Below are positions 1-7,618 of a DNA stretch of 64,000 nucleotides, piece by piece. Within the stretch, counting starts at the first letter, position 1; each line of letters opens with the position of its first letter. A model generated the notes under the pieces. It worked only from the letters and a program-made list of their open reading frames with translations, made no database searches and had not been told where the DNA came from. The stretch comes from Burkholderiales bacterium (GTDB taxonomy: Bacteria > Pseudomonadota > Gammaproteobacteria > Burkholderiales > SG8-41): assembly GCA_036262035.1 (NCBI GenBank), contig DATAJS010000031.1, forward strand, positions 248,001 through 312,000, read 5' to 3'. A program made the position numbers and the translations under genes.

Positions 1-72
1 ACGCGCGCTTTCGGCGCTGCGGTCGTGGCCGAGGTCGAGAAGAGCGCTCAACGCCTCGCGCAAACCGTTTAA
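1..72 (+). CDS. C-terminal end of an unidentified protein (partial)
   Basis: An open frame runs in from the left edge of the window and stops with TAA at 70-72. Only 23 residues are visible, ending in an Ala/Glu-rich helix-like segment (VVAEVEKSAQRLAQTV). That is too little to assign a family. It is followed directly by a repeat element, which suggests it is the last gene of its transcript. Confidence 0.4.
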   Translation, partial: TRAFGAAVVAEVEKSAQRLAQTV

Positions 73-82
73 AAGCAATAAA

Positions 83-247
83 CCGCCAAGGACGCAAAGG
101 ACGCAAAGGAAGGCAAAATCGTCATTGCGAGGAGCGATAGCGACGAAGCAATCCCGTTGCGAACGAACGGCGTGCGCCACGAGATCGCCACGCGCCTTCG
201 GCGCTCGCGATGACAGCATGTAGGCTTTCCTTTGCGTCCTCTGCGGT
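83..247. repeat. Nested palindromic repeat: 9-bp array enclosing a REP-like element
   Basis: The outer arms are a 9-bp-period array (unit GGACGCAAA) at 83-114 and its inverted copy at 224-247. Between them, at 121-214, lies a second element that starts GTCATTGCGAGGAGCGATAG and ends with the inverted end CTCGCGATGAC. The same inner element recurs at 7619-7713, 10796-10875 and 31975-32065. The outer array recurs at 22239-22444. The whole unit lies between the partial first gene and the racemase-like gene. It encodes nothing convincing. Confidence 0.8.
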
Positions 248-271
248 AAAAAACGCCTTTTCAAAACACTT

Positions 272-931
272 ATGCAAGCACCCCGTATAGCCCTCATCCA
301 CGCGACCCCGGTCGCCATCGAGCCGATCGTCTCGGCGTTCAAGCGGCTGTGGCCGGCGGCGCGCACGACGAGCCTGCTGGAAGATTCGCTCGCGCCCGAT
401 CTCGCTGCCGACGGCAAGCTCACCGACGTCATGATCGAGCGCTTCGTCACGCTCGCGCGCTACGTGCGCGGCTGCGGCGCGGACGCGATCCTCTTCACCT
501 GCTCCGCGTTCGGCCCGGCCATCGAAGAGGCGCGCAGGCAGCTCGACGTGCCGGTCCTCAAACCCAACGAAGCGATGCTGGACGAGGCGCTCGCCGCGGG
601 CACGCGGATCGGCCTCATGGCGACGTTCGCCCCGAGCATCCCGTCGCTCCGGCAGGAGCTCGAGGATCTCGCTGCGGAAAAAGGCCTGAAGCTCTCCATA
701 CGGACGAGCGCGATTCCGTCCGCCCTCGCGGCGCTGCACGACGGCCAGCCCGGCGAGCACGATCGCCTGATCGCTGCCGCCGCGGAAGAGATGGAGGACT
801 GCGACGCGCTGGTGCTCGGCCAGTTCTCGATGGCGAGCGCCGCCGACGCCATCCCGAAGAAGCGCGGGCGCAAGGTGCTGACCAGCCCCGCATCGGCGGT
901 GCTGCGTCTGAAGTCGACCCTGGGGAGCTGA
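272..931 (+). CDS. Aspartate/glutamate racemase-family protein
   Basis: This 219-residue protein has the two-domain Asp/Glu/hydantoin racemase layout. The first catalytic-cysteine region is present (C77 in LFTCSAFG). The second half carries the matching strand at 178-188 (CDALVLGQFSMA), where racemases normally have a second Cys-Thr-His. Here that position reads Gln-Phe-Ser, so two-base racemisation is doubtful. A role closer to the arylmalonate decarboxylase or maleate isomerase branch, or a one-base reaction, is possible. It is followed 63 bp downstream by a Bug receptor, a common pairing for uptake and conversion of an organic acid. The substrate is unknown. Confidence 0.7.
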   Translation: MQAPRIALIHATPVAIEPIVSAFKRLWPAARTTSLLEDSLAPDLAADGKLTDVMIERFVTLARYVRGCGADAILFTCSAFGPAIEEARRQLDVPVLKPNEAMLDEALAAGTRIGLMATFAPSIPSLRQELEDLAAEKGLKLSIRTSAIPSALAALHDGQPGEHDRLIAAAAEEMEDCDALVLGQFSMASAADAIPKKRGRKVLTSPASAVLRLKSTLGS

Positions 932-994
932 CCCCGCCCAATTTCCTCCGGCGCGCACGTAAAATGCTGCGCTCTCACAAGGAGGGAATTTCCC

Positions 995-1987
995 ATGAAG
1001 TTGCGTTTCAGCCGCCTCGCTCTCGTGCTGGCGGCCGCGTTCTCACCCGCGGCGCACGCGCAGGTGATCAAGGGTCCGGGCGACTATCCGAACAAGCCGG
1101 TCCGCCTCGTCGTGCCTTTCGTGCCGGGCGGCCCCACCGACATCCAGGGCCGCATGCTCGCCGAGAAGATGGGCCAGCGCATGGGCCAGCAGGTCATCGT
1201 CGACAACCGCGGCGGCGCCAACGGCAACATCGGCATGGAGATCGTCGCACGCGCACCCGCCGACGGCTACACGCTGGTGATCGCGACCGTCGGCACGTGG
1301 GCGGTCAACCCGCACCTCTACAAGCTGCCGTTCGACGTCACGAAGGACTTCACGCCGATCACCCAGGTGTCGACCTCGCCCGGCGTCCTCGTCGTGCACC
1401 CGACGGTCAACGCGAAGAGCGTGAAGGAGCTGATCGCGCTCGCACACGAGAAGCCCGGCGCGCTCAACTACGGCTCGTCCGGCATCGGCGGCTTCGGCCA
1501 CATCTCGGGCGAGCTCTTCTGCATGATGGCCAAGGTCAAGATGACTCACGTGCCGTACAAGAGCTCCGCGCCGTCGCTGACCGATCTCATCAGCGGCCAG
1601 ATCCAGGTGCTGTTCAACAACATGATCTCGACCGTGCCGCATCTGAAGACGAACCGGCTGCGCGGGCTCGCGACGACGGGCAAGAAACGCTCGCCCGCCC
1701 TGCCCGACCTCCCGACCGTCGCGGAAGCCGGCGTGCCGGGCTACGAGAACTCGTCGTGGTCGGCCGTCGCCGGCGGCCCCGGCATGGCGAAGCCGCTCCA
1801 GGCGCGTCTGCACAAAGACCTCGTCGAGATCCTCAAGATGCCGGACGTGCAGGCGAAGCATGCCGAAGTCGGCGCGGAGATCATCGCGAGCACGCCCGAG
1901 CAGTTCCACGCGTACCTGAAGAGCGAAGTCGCGAAGTTCGGCAAGCTCATCAAGGCGACCGGCATCAAGGCCGCGGCGAACGGTTGA
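995..1987 (+). CDS. Bug-family (TctC) periplasmic substrate-binding protein 1
   Basis: The 330-residue protein begins with a Sec signal peptide (about residues 1-23, ending AHA-Q). It then shows the Bug landmarks: PNKPVRLVVPFVPGGPTD, the DNRGGANGNIG loop, PADGYTLV, HVPYKS and PTVAEAGVPGY. Bug proteins bind carboxylates or amides in the periplasm for tripartite tricarboxylate transporters. The start is fixed by a strong ribosome site (AAGGAGGG). A TAAAAT -10-like hexamer lies at 960-965. No TctA/TctB membrane genes follow. The upstream racemase-like gene suggests the same ligand pathway. Confidence 0.9.
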   Translation: MKLRFSRLALVLAAAFSPAAHAQVIKGPGDYPNKPVRLVVPFVPGGPTDIQGRMLAEKMGQRMGQQVIVDNRGGANGNIGMEIVARAPADGYTLVIATVGTWAVNPHLYKLPFDVTKDFTPITQVSTSPGVLVVHPTVNAKSVKELIALAHEKPGALNYGSSGIGGFGHISGELFCMMAKVKMTHVPYKSSAPSLTDLISGQIQVLFNNMISTVPHLKTNRLRGLATTGKKRSPALPDLPTVAEAGVPGYENSSWSAVAGGPGMAKPLQARLHKDLVEILKMPDVQAKHAEVGAEIIASTPEQFHAYLKSEVAKFGKLIKATGIKAAANG

Positions 1988-1992
1988 TGTAA

Positions 1993-2169
1993 ACGAACGG
2001 GCGGCGCACGCCGCCGGCGCTCGCAGCCCACGAGCGCGCCGCCCTGAGGCGCGAGCTTGCCGAATGCGCCTCGGACGAAGAACGTCAGGCCCTGCGGCAG
2101 CGCCTCTCCGAGCTCGAGCAATTCATCGCGCTCAGGCTGGAAGGGATGCGCGCGAGCGGCAAGCTCTAG
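1993..2169 (+). CDS. Possible small coiled-coil protein, or remnant of one, lacking a normal start
   Basis: A 58-codon frame between a Bug gene and ogt reads as an Ala/Glu/Arg/Leu-rich amphipathic helix (for example RQALRQRLSELEQFIALRLE) and ends at TAG 2167-2169. Its composition is protein-like. There is no in-frame ATG before codon 53. The only upstream ATG (1987-1989, overlapping the Bug stop) is followed at once by TAA. It may be a remnant, use a rare start, or not be expressed. Its stop overlaps the convergent ogt stop in the shared tetramer CTAG. Confidence 0.25.
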   Translation, partial: TNGRRTPPALAAHERAALRRELAECASDEERQALRQRLSELEQFIALRLEGMRASGKL

Positions 2170-2666
2170 ACGGCCGCTAACAGGTCGGCGGTGCGCGATT
2201 CGAGCGCGAGCAGCGCGCGCTTGCGATGGAGCCCGCCCGCATAACCGGTGAGGCTGCCGGTCGAGCCGACGATGCGGTGGCACGGCACGATGATCGTCAG
2301 CGGATTGCGTCCGGTCGCCGCACCGGCCGCTCGCACGCTGGCGGGCGACCCCGCGCGCCGTGCGAGCTCGCCGTAGGTGATGGTCTCGCCGAACGGCACG
2401 GTCGATATCGCATTCCACACCGTGCGCTGAAAGTTCGTTCCGTGCGGCGCGAGCACGAGGTCGAAGCACTCGCGCTCGCGAGCGAAGTACTCCGAGAGCT
2501 CGCGCTTCACCTGACGCAGCGTCGGATGCTGCGCATCCCGCTTCCACGCCGCGGCGATCTGCGGGTAATACTTCTCGCCTTCGAAGTGCACGCCCGAGAG
2601 GCCTTCGTCCGAGGCCGTCAGCAGCATCTGGCCGTGCGGGCTGTCATAGAAATCGTAGTACTCCAT
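2166..2666 (-). CDS. ogt: Methylated-DNA-protein-cysteine S-methyltransferase
   Basis: This 166-residue suicide enzyme removes alkyl groups from O6-alkylguanine. The acceptor motif PCHRIVGSTG contains the reactive C129, preceded by the helix-turn-helix stretch FGETITYGELARRAG and followed by LTGYAGGLHRKRALL. The length matches stand-alone Ogt/AGT. The ATG lies only 2 bp after the stop of the Ada-AlkA fusion gene, so the two genes are almost certainly translated from one message. Together they repair O6- and N3-alkylated bases. The C-terminus is convergent with a doubtful small frame on the other strand. Confidence 0.93.
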   Translation of the reverse strand: MEYYDFYDSPHGQMLLTASDEGLSGVHFEGEKYYPQIAAAWKRDAQHPTLRQVKRELSEYFARERECFDLVLAPHGTNFQRTVWNAISTVPFGETITYGELARRAGSPASVRAAGAATGRNPLTIIVPCHRIVGSTGSLTGYAGGLHRKRALLALESRTADLLAAV

Positions 2667-2668
2667 CG

Positions 2669-4114
2669 TCACTCCTTCACAAGCGATTGCCAGAGGTGCA
2701 TCACCGCGTACGCCCGCCACGGCCGCCACGCTTCGCCCGCCGCGAGCACGCGCTTCGCATCGGTCTCGCCGAGCGCTTTCATCAACGCGAGATCGATGTG
2801 CGGGAACGCGTCGGGCCACGACAGCGCGCGCATCGCGACGTATTGAGCGGTCCACTCGCCCACCCCAGGCAGCGCGCGCAACGCCGCGAGCGTGGATTCG
2901 ACGTCGGCGTTCGGCGCGAGCGCAAGCTCGCCGTCCGCCACGGCGCGGGCGAGCGCCGCGATCGATCGCGCGCGTGCGGCCGGCATGCCGACGGCGCCGG
3001 CGATGCGCGTCGGGGCCGCCTCGGCGATACGCGCAGCCGTCGGAAAGAGCGTCGCGAGCGTCTCGAACGGCGTATCGATCCGATCCCCGAACGCCGCCGC
3101 GAAACGCCCCGCGAGCGTGCTCGCTCCGGCCACGGTGACCTGCTGGCCGAGGATCGCGCGCACCGCGAGCTCGAAACCGTCGAACGCGCCCGGCACGCGC
3201 AAGCCCGCATGGCGTTTGCCGAGCGTGCCCAGCGCCTTCGCCACTTCGGCGGGCTGGCACGCGAGGTCCATCAGCGACTTCACGCGCGAGATCACCGGCG
3301 GCACCGCCCTGGCGAGCGACGCGGCCACGGTCACTCGCAGCGTCGGTTTCTTCGCCGACATCGCGACCGCGATCCAACCGGTGTGTTCCTTGCCGCCGCT
3401 TTCGATGCGCACGGTGCGTCGATAGACGCCGTCGTCGACCGCCTCGACCCCCGCGATGGCGCGCGCGCCGAGGAACGACAGCATCGCCGACCAGTCGAAC
3501 GGCGGCCTGAACGCGAGCTCCAGCTCGAGCACGTCGCTCGCGCCCTCGGCCTGTCGCTGCTGCCGCCGCAGGTCGCCCGGGCGCAAGCGATAGCGCTCGC
3601 TGAACAGCGCGTTGAAGCGCCGCACGCTGTTGAAGCCGCTCGCGAACGCGACGTCGGTGACGGGCAGCGCGGTGTCGGTGAGCAGGCGCTTGGCGAGCAG
3701 CAGCCGCTGCGTCTGCGCGAATTCCACCGGCGACACGCCGAATTCGGCGCCGAACGCGCGCCGCAGGTGGCGGTCGGTGATGCCGAGCCGCCCCGCCAAT
3801 GCGTCGAGCCCACCGTCGGCGAGCGTCCCGTCCTCGATGAGGCTCGCGGCGGCCTGCGCCAGGCGCGTGGTCGCATCGACGCTCGCGTTGCCCGGCGCAA
3901 GCTCGGGCCGGCAGCGCAGGCACGGCCGGTAGCCGTTCGCTTCCGCCGCCGCCGCGCTCGGAAAGAACGTGCAGTTCTCGCGCTTCGGGGGTTTCACCGT
4001 ACACACCGGCCGGCAGTAGATGCGCGTCGACGAGACCGCGACGAAGAAGCGCCCGTCGAATCTCGCGTCGCGCGCTGTCAGCGCCCGGTAGCAGATGCGG
4101 GGATCGAGAGACAT
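2669..4114 (-). CDS. Ada-type regulator fused to 3-methyladenine DNA glycosylase II (AlkA)
   Basis: The 481-residue fusion has three parts. The Ada zinc domain has C34, C38, C65 and C68 in YCRPVC...CLRC; one of these is expected to be the phosphotriester acceptor. An AraC-type helix-turn-helix lies at about 85-185. The C-terminal AlkA-type glycosylase has LPGVGEWTAQYVAMRALSWP (helix-hairpin-helix-GPD) followed by the catalytic-type Asp in FPHIDLAL. It is therefore a methylation sensor, activator and base-excision enzyme in one chain. An ATG 36 codons further upstream is open, but the chosen start sits 6 bp after a GATAAT -10 and matches the usual Ada N-terminus. It is translationally coupled to ogt. 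Confidence 0.92.
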   Translation of the reverse strand: MSLDPRICYRALTARDARFDGRFFVAVSSTRIYCRPVCTVKPPKRENCTFFPSAAAAEANGYRPCLRCRPELAPGNASVDATTRLAQAAASLIEDGTLADGGLDALAGRLGITDRHLRRAFGAEFGVSPVEFAQTQRLLLAKRLLTDTALPVTDVAFASGFNSVRRFNALFSERYRLRPGDLRRQQRQAEGASDVLELELAFRPPFDWSAMLSFLGARAIAGVEAVDDGVYRRTVRIESGGKEHTGWIAVAMSAKKPTLRVTVAASLARAVPPVISRVKSLMDLACQPAEVAKALGTLGKRHAGLRVPGAFDGFELAVRAILGQQVTVAGASTLAGRFAAAFGDRIDTPFETLATLFPTAARIAEAAPTRIAGAVGMPAARARSIAALARAVADGELALAPNADVESTLAALRALPGVGEWTAQYVAMRALSWPDAFPHIDLALMKALGETDAKRVLAAGEAWRPWRAYAVMHLWQSLVKE

Positions 4115-4190
4115 GAGCCGATTATCGGCGTTCCGCCGCGCGCTGTCTGGCCGTTTTCGGACATCGGAGCGCGTGCCGCATAATCGCGCC
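4115..4190. promoter_or_regulatory. Divergent promoter pair, both apparently leaderless
   Basis: The 76 bp between the ada-alkA and GNAT genes hold two outward -10 hexamers: GATAAT on the minus strand (4121-4126) and CATAAT on the plus strand (4179-4184). Each ends 6 bp before its ATG. Matching -35 boxes at 17-bp spacing are CAGACA (minus, 4144-4149) and a weak TTCGGA (plus, 4156-4161). With normal start-site spacing both transcripts would begin at or next to the A of the ATG. If the Ada domain autoregulates, its operator must lie here. Confidence 0.45.
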
Positions 4191-4664
4191 ATGTCCTCCA
4201 CGCTCGAAATCGGCGTCGCCACGCGCGACGATCTGCCCGAGATCGTTCGCCTGCTCGCCGACGATCCGCTCGGCGCGAAACGCGAAACGTATGCCGTGCC
4301 GCTGCCGGACGCCTATTACGCCGCGTTCGACGCCATCGCCCGCGACGACAACAACGAGCTCGTCGTCGCGCGCAGCGACGCGCGCATCGTCGGCGTCCTC
4401 CAGGTCACGTTCATTCCGAACATCACGTATCGCGGCGGCTGGCGGGCGCTGATCGAAGGCGTTCGCGTCGCCGCCGACGCGCGCTCGGCGGGCGTCGGCC
4501 GAGAGCTCGTGTCCCGGGCGATCGAGCGCGCGCGGGCGCGCCGCTGCCACATGGTCCAGCTCACGTCCGACAAGACGCGGCCGGATGCCATCCGTTTCTA
4601 CCAGGATCTCGGGTTCGAGGCGTCACACGAAGGTCTCAAGCTGCATCTGGAGCGCAGCGCGTGA
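4191..4664 (+). CDS. GNAT-family N-acetyltransferase
   Basis: The 157-residue protein has the GNAT fold. It shows an N-terminal strand-helix (IGVATRDDLPEIVRLL), the acetyl-CoA pyrophosphate loop region VAADARSAGVGRELVSRAIE (a relaxed Q/RxxGxG/A) and the C-terminal FYQDLGFEASHEGLKL motif. The substrate cannot be read from sequence. The start was chosen because upstream residues are low-complexity Arg/Ser and a -10 box lies immediately before this ATG. The next gene starts with GTG overlapping this stop by 4 bp. Confidence 0.85.
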   Translation: MSSTLEIGVATRDDLPEIVRLLADDPLGAKRETYAVPLPDAYYAAFDAIARDDNNELVVARSDARIVGVLQVTFIPNITYRGGWRALIEGVRVAADARSAGVGRELVSRAIERARARRCHMVQLTSDKTRPDAIRFYQDLGFEASHEGLKLHLERSA

Positions 4665-4957
4665 GCGCCGCCTGGATCGCCCCGCGCACACGCGCTGTCG
4701 CGGGCGCCATTTCCGCGGCGATGGTCGTCGCCGCGTTCGCCGCGGCGCCTCGGTCCTGCGAAGGCGGGTTGGAGCTTTACTTCGTGGCCGGACTCGTCGG
4801 CGTGGCGGCGCTTGCGGCGCTGCCGTTCATCGCTCGTGCGGGCTGGCCGGCGGCGAGCTGTATCGGCCCGGCGGCCGGCTACGCCGGCTTCGGCGTCGCC
4901 GTCTGGATCGCCGCATTGTTCATCGCGAACGTGCGCATCCTGTGCAGGTTGTTTTGA
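4661..4957 (+). CDS. Small integral membrane protein of unknown function
   Basis: This 98-residue hydrophobic protein has three predicted membrane segments, at about 12-30, 38-58 and 66-92. The GTG start at 4661 overlaps the GNAT stop (GTGA), which supports translation. It contains no motif I recognise. It sits in a same-strand run of GNAT, this gene, methyltransferase and MDR oxidoreductase with overlaps or 2-bp gaps, so it is probably co-transcribed with them. Confidence 0.65.
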   Translation: MSAAWIAPRTRAVAGAISAAMVVAAFAAAPRSCEGGLELYFVAGLVGVAALAALPFIARAGWPAASCIGPAAGYAGFGVAVWIAALFIANVRILCRLF

Positions 4958-4959
4958 GC

Positions 4960-5568
4960 ATGACGCGACTCACGAGCCCTGCCTGCGACCGCAACAAGGA
5001 GCCGATCCTCGAGGTGCTCCGGCGCGTGCTGCCCAAGAGCGGCCTCGTGCTCGAGATCGCCGCCGGCAGCGGCCAGCACGCGGTCCATTTCAGCCGCGCG
5101 CTGCCGATGCTCACCTGGCAGCCGAGCGACGCCGATGCGGCCGCGCGCGCTTCGATCGAGGCGTGGGCGGCCGGCGAAGCGCTGCCGAACCTCATGCCGC
5201 CGATCGAGCTCGACGTGCGCAGAGAGCCGTGGCCGATCGAGCGCGCCGATGCGATCGTGTGCGTCAACATGATCCACATCTCGCCGTGGACAGCGACGCT
5301 CGCGCTGATGCGCGGCGCGGGCGCGATCCTCCCCGGGGACGGCGTGCTCTACCTGTACGGACCGTACCGCGTCGGAGGCCGGCACACCGCGCCGAGCAAC
5401 GAAGCGTTCGACGCGTCGCTCCGCACGCACGACGCCGAATGGGGCGTGCGCGACCTCGACGATGTGGTAAAAGTGGCGGGCGCCGAAGGCCTCGCGCTCG
5501 TCGAGACCGCGGCCATGCCGGCGAACAATCTTTCCGTCGTATTCCGCAAACATGGCGACAGTTCCTGA
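4960..5568 (+). CDS. SAM-dependent methyltransferase of the DUF938 family
   Basis: The 202-residue protein has a class I methyltransferase core: the SAM loop VLEIAAGSGQHAVHFSRALP near residues 28-47, the acidic residue region PSDADAAARASI, and the motif-IV-like stretch VCVNMIHISPW. The N-terminal SPACDRNKEPILEVL is typical of DUF938 proteins, whose substrates are not established. The ATG lies 2 bp after the stop of the small membrane protein. The C-terminus overlaps the next gene by 17 bp. Confidence 0.8.
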   Translation: MTRLTSPACDRNKEPILEVLRRVLPKSGLVLEIAAGSGQHAVHFSRALPMLTWQPSDADAAARASIEAWAAGEALPNLMPPIELDVRREPWPIERADAIVCVNMIHISPWTATLALMRGAGAILPGDGVLYLYGPYRVGGRHTAPSNEAFDASLRTHDAEWGVRDLDDVVKVAGAEGLALVETAAMPANNLSVVFRKHGDSS

Positions 5569-6592
5569 GACCCAGAAGCAGTGGCGCCTCGCGTCCTATC
5601 CCGACGGCCTGCCGACCGAGGGCAACTGGACGCTTTCCGCAGGGCCGGTGCCGGCGCCGAAGCCGGACCAGGTGCTCGTGCGCGCGATCTATCTGGACGT
5701 CGCGCCTTACATGCGAGGGCGCATCAGCCCGCAGAAGAACTACGCCAAGGGTGTCGCGCCCGGTGACGTCATGCTCGGCGGCGGCATCGGCGAAGTGGTG
5801 GAGTCGAATTCGCGGCAATACAAGCCCGGCGACCTCGTCGTCACCGATTTCAGCTTCGGCTGGCAGGAGTATTCGGCGATCCATGCGGGCGCGGTGCGCA
5901 AGGTCGATCCCGGCGTCGCGCCGCTGCCGTACTGGATGGAGGCGTTCGGGCTCAACGGCACGACCGCATACTTCGCGCTGCTGGATGCGGGCCGCATCCG
6001 GCCGGGTGATACGGTGGTGGTCTCCGCTGCGGCCGGCTCGGTCGGCCAGATCGCGGGACAGATCGCGAAGCTCGCCGGTTGCCGCGCGGTCGGCGTCACG
6101 AGCTCGCCGCAGAAAGCCGCTTTCTGCCGGGAGCTCGGTTACGACGACATCGTCGATTACCGCGCGCAAAGCGCGCACCTGCCGGCGGCGATCCGCCGGG
6201 CGTGCCCGAACGGCGTCGACGTCTACATCGACAACACCGCCGGCGCGATCAGCGACGCGGTCATGCAGAACCTCGCGCCCCACGCTCGCGTCGTGCTGGT
6301 GGGCTCGATCAGCCTCGCGGGCAGGTTCGGACAGCCCGACATCGGCCAGCGCTTCCACCGCCAGACGCTGATCGCGCGCGCGACGATCCAGGGCTTTCTC
6401 GTCAGCGACTACACCGCGCGCTACCAGGAGGCGCGCGACCGCCTCGTGAGCTGGTACAGCGCGGGCGCGCTGAAATCGAAGTTCGACATCGCCCACGGCT
6501 TCGAGAACCTGCCGAAAGCCTTCCTGCGGCTCCTCAACAGCGACAACGTCGGCAAGCAGATGGTGCAGGTCGGCGACGATCCGTCGCGTTAA
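5552..6592 (+). CDS. NADP-dependent medium-chain oxidoreductase (CurA/prostaglandin reductase-like)
   Basis: This 346-residue zinc-independent MDR enzyme contains DVAPYMRGRIS near the N-terminus, the substrate-region sequence GLNGTTAYFALLDAGRI, the nucleotide-binding VVSAAAGSVGQIAGQIAKLAG and GVDVYIDNTAGAI. Relatives reduce the carbon-carbon double bond of enones with NADPH. Zinc ligands of alcohol dehydrogenases are absent, as expected. The start overlaps the upstream methyltransferase by 17 bp. Confidence 0.88.
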   Translation: MATVPETQKQWRLASYPDGLPTEGNWTLSAGPVPAPKPDQVLVRAIYLDVAPYMRGRISPQKNYAKGVAPGDVMLGGGIGEVVESNSRQYKPGDLVVTDFSFGWQEYSAIHAGAVRKVDPGVAPLPYWMEAFGLNGTTAYFALLDAGRIRPGDTVVVSAAAGSVGQIAGQIAKLAGCRAVGVTSSPQKAAFCRELGYDDIVDYRAQSAHLPAAIRRACPNGVDVYIDNTAGAISDAVMQNLAPHARVVLVGSISLAGRFGQPDIGQRFHRQTLIARATIQGFLVSDYTARYQEARDRLVSWYSAGALKSKFDIAHGFENLPKAFLRLLNSDNVGKQMVQVGDDPSR

Positions 6593-6595
6593 GTC

Positions 6596-6940
6596 ATGCG
6601 CATACTACTCGTCTGGCTCGTCAACGCGCTCGCGCTGATCGCGGTCGCCTATCTCGTGCCGTCGATCAGCGTCGACAGCTTCGGGGCGGCGCTGATCGCC
6701 GCGCTCGTGCTCGGGCTCGTCAACGCGGTGATACGGCCGGTGCTCGTGCTGCTGACGCTGCCGGTGACGGTGGTCACGCTCGGCCTTTTCATCCTCGTCA
6801 TCAACGCGCTGCTCTTCTGGTTCGTCGGCTCGATACTGTCGGGCTTCCACGTCGCGGGATTCTGGGGCGCGTTCTTCGGATCGATACTCTTCAGCATCGT
6901 GTCGTGGCTCCTGTCCGCGCTGGTGCTGCGGGACAAATGA
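6596..6940 (+). CDS. YvlD/phage-holin-4-like membrane protein
   Basis: The 114-residue protein has four hydrophobic helices. Its conserved core (RILLVWLVNALALIAVAYLV, then LVNAVIRPVLVLLTLPVTVV) is typical of the Pfam family named for a mycobacteriophage holin. In chromosomes this family is a small envelope protein linked to stress responses, not lysis. The ATG is 3 bp after the MDR gene. The stop overlaps the next start (ATGA). Confidence 0.85.
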   Translation: MRILLVWLVNALALIAVAYLVPSISVDSFGAALIAALVLGLVNAVIRPVLVLLTLPVTVVTLGLFILVINALLFWFVGSILSGFHVAGFWGAFFGSILFSIVSWLLSALVLRDK

Positions 6941-7572
6941 AGCCGCGCCGACGGATCGTCTGCGCCGCCGCCTTCGGATTACTGTTATTGCCTACGATGT
7001 CCAACGCTGAAGAAACCGCATGGGTCGAGGCGAGCGCGCTGCGCCTCGTCGTGCGATCCGACGATTATCTCGCTCGCGCGCGAGCGGCGCTGGGCGCGGA
7101 CGGGCCGACGCTCGTCGAGCGGCCGCTCGCCGGGAACCTGCACGTGACGCTGGTGCTCGACCTGCCGAGCTCCCTGCGTTCGGTCGACGGACGTCACCTC
7201 GAGGCGCTCAAGCTCACTGCGGACCAGGCGTTCGAGCTGGCGGCGAAGAACACGCTCGCCGTGCTCCCGCCCGTCTCGGAATCGGCGAAGCCGGTCCAGC
7301 GCGGCCGCATCGGACATGTCTCGGGGAACGTCTACGAAGTCGGACGCGTGGCGATCCATTCCGAATGGGCGGGGCTCGCCGCGGCGCAGGGCGGCACGCT
7401 GCTCATCGCCTTGCCGACGACCGATGTGGTGCTCTATCTCGCAGATGCGAGCCCCGCCGCCATCAGCGCATTGCGCAAGCTCGCCGAGCAGTTCAGGAGT
7501 AAAGCGTCGAATTCGATGTCGTCGGCGGTGCTGAGGTGGGCGAAGGATCGGTGGGAGCTGGTCGAACCGTGA
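6937..7572 (+). CDS. Exported protein, possibly DUF1444 (YtpQ)-like
   Basis: The 211-residue protein has a signal peptide (hydrophobic 6-22, ending SNA-E). The central RPLAGNLHVTLVLDLPSSLR and VDGRHLEALKLTADQAFELA resemble the DUF1444/YtpQ domain, whose function is unknown. Most of that family is cytoplasmic, so an exported version is slightly unusual. It overlaps the YvlD-like gene by 4 bp and is the last gene before a strong terminator, so it closes an operon that may begin at the GNAT gene. Confidence 0.6.
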   Translation: MKPRRRIVCAAAFGLLLLPTMSNAEETAWVEASALRLVVRSDDYLARARAALGADGPTLVERPLAGNLHVTLVLDLPSSLRSVDGRHLEALKLTADQAFELAAKNTLAVLPPVSESAKPVQRGRIGHVSGNVYEVGRVAIHSEWAGLAAAQGGTLLIALPTTDVVLYLADASPAAISALRKLAEQFRSKASNSMSSAVLRWAKDRWELVEP

Positions 7573-7576
7573 AATG

Positions 7577-7604
7577 AAAAAGGCCGGCATCGCCGGCCTT
7601 TTTG
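7577..7604 (+). terminator. Rho-independent terminator
   Basis: A GC-rich stem (AAGGCCGGC / GCCGGCCTT) with a short loop is followed by a run of Ts. It begins 5 bp after the stop of the exported protein gene. With As on one side and Ts on the other it could also end leftward transcription from the minus-strand operon at 7715-8575. Confidence 0.85.
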
Positions 7605-7618
7605 TTGCGAACGTTTCG

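Noticed and set aside
2057-2251. A 64-codon plus-strand ATG frame overlapping the end of ogt
   Set aside because: It is Arg/Ser-rich, overlaps the convergent ogt coding region and has no ribosome site. The alternative frame at 1993-2169 is more protein-like, though itself doubtful.
4095-4190. Upstream ATG that would extend the GNAT protein by 32 residues
   Set aside because: The extension is low-complexity Arg/Ser sequence running through the divergent promoter region. The N-terminus of the family begins at the 4191 ATG.
6596-6940. Prophage remnant suggested by the holin-family hit
   Set aside because: The protein is of the YvlD type common in chromosomes. No lysin, capsid, tail or integrase genes are near, and it is embedded in an ordinary operon.
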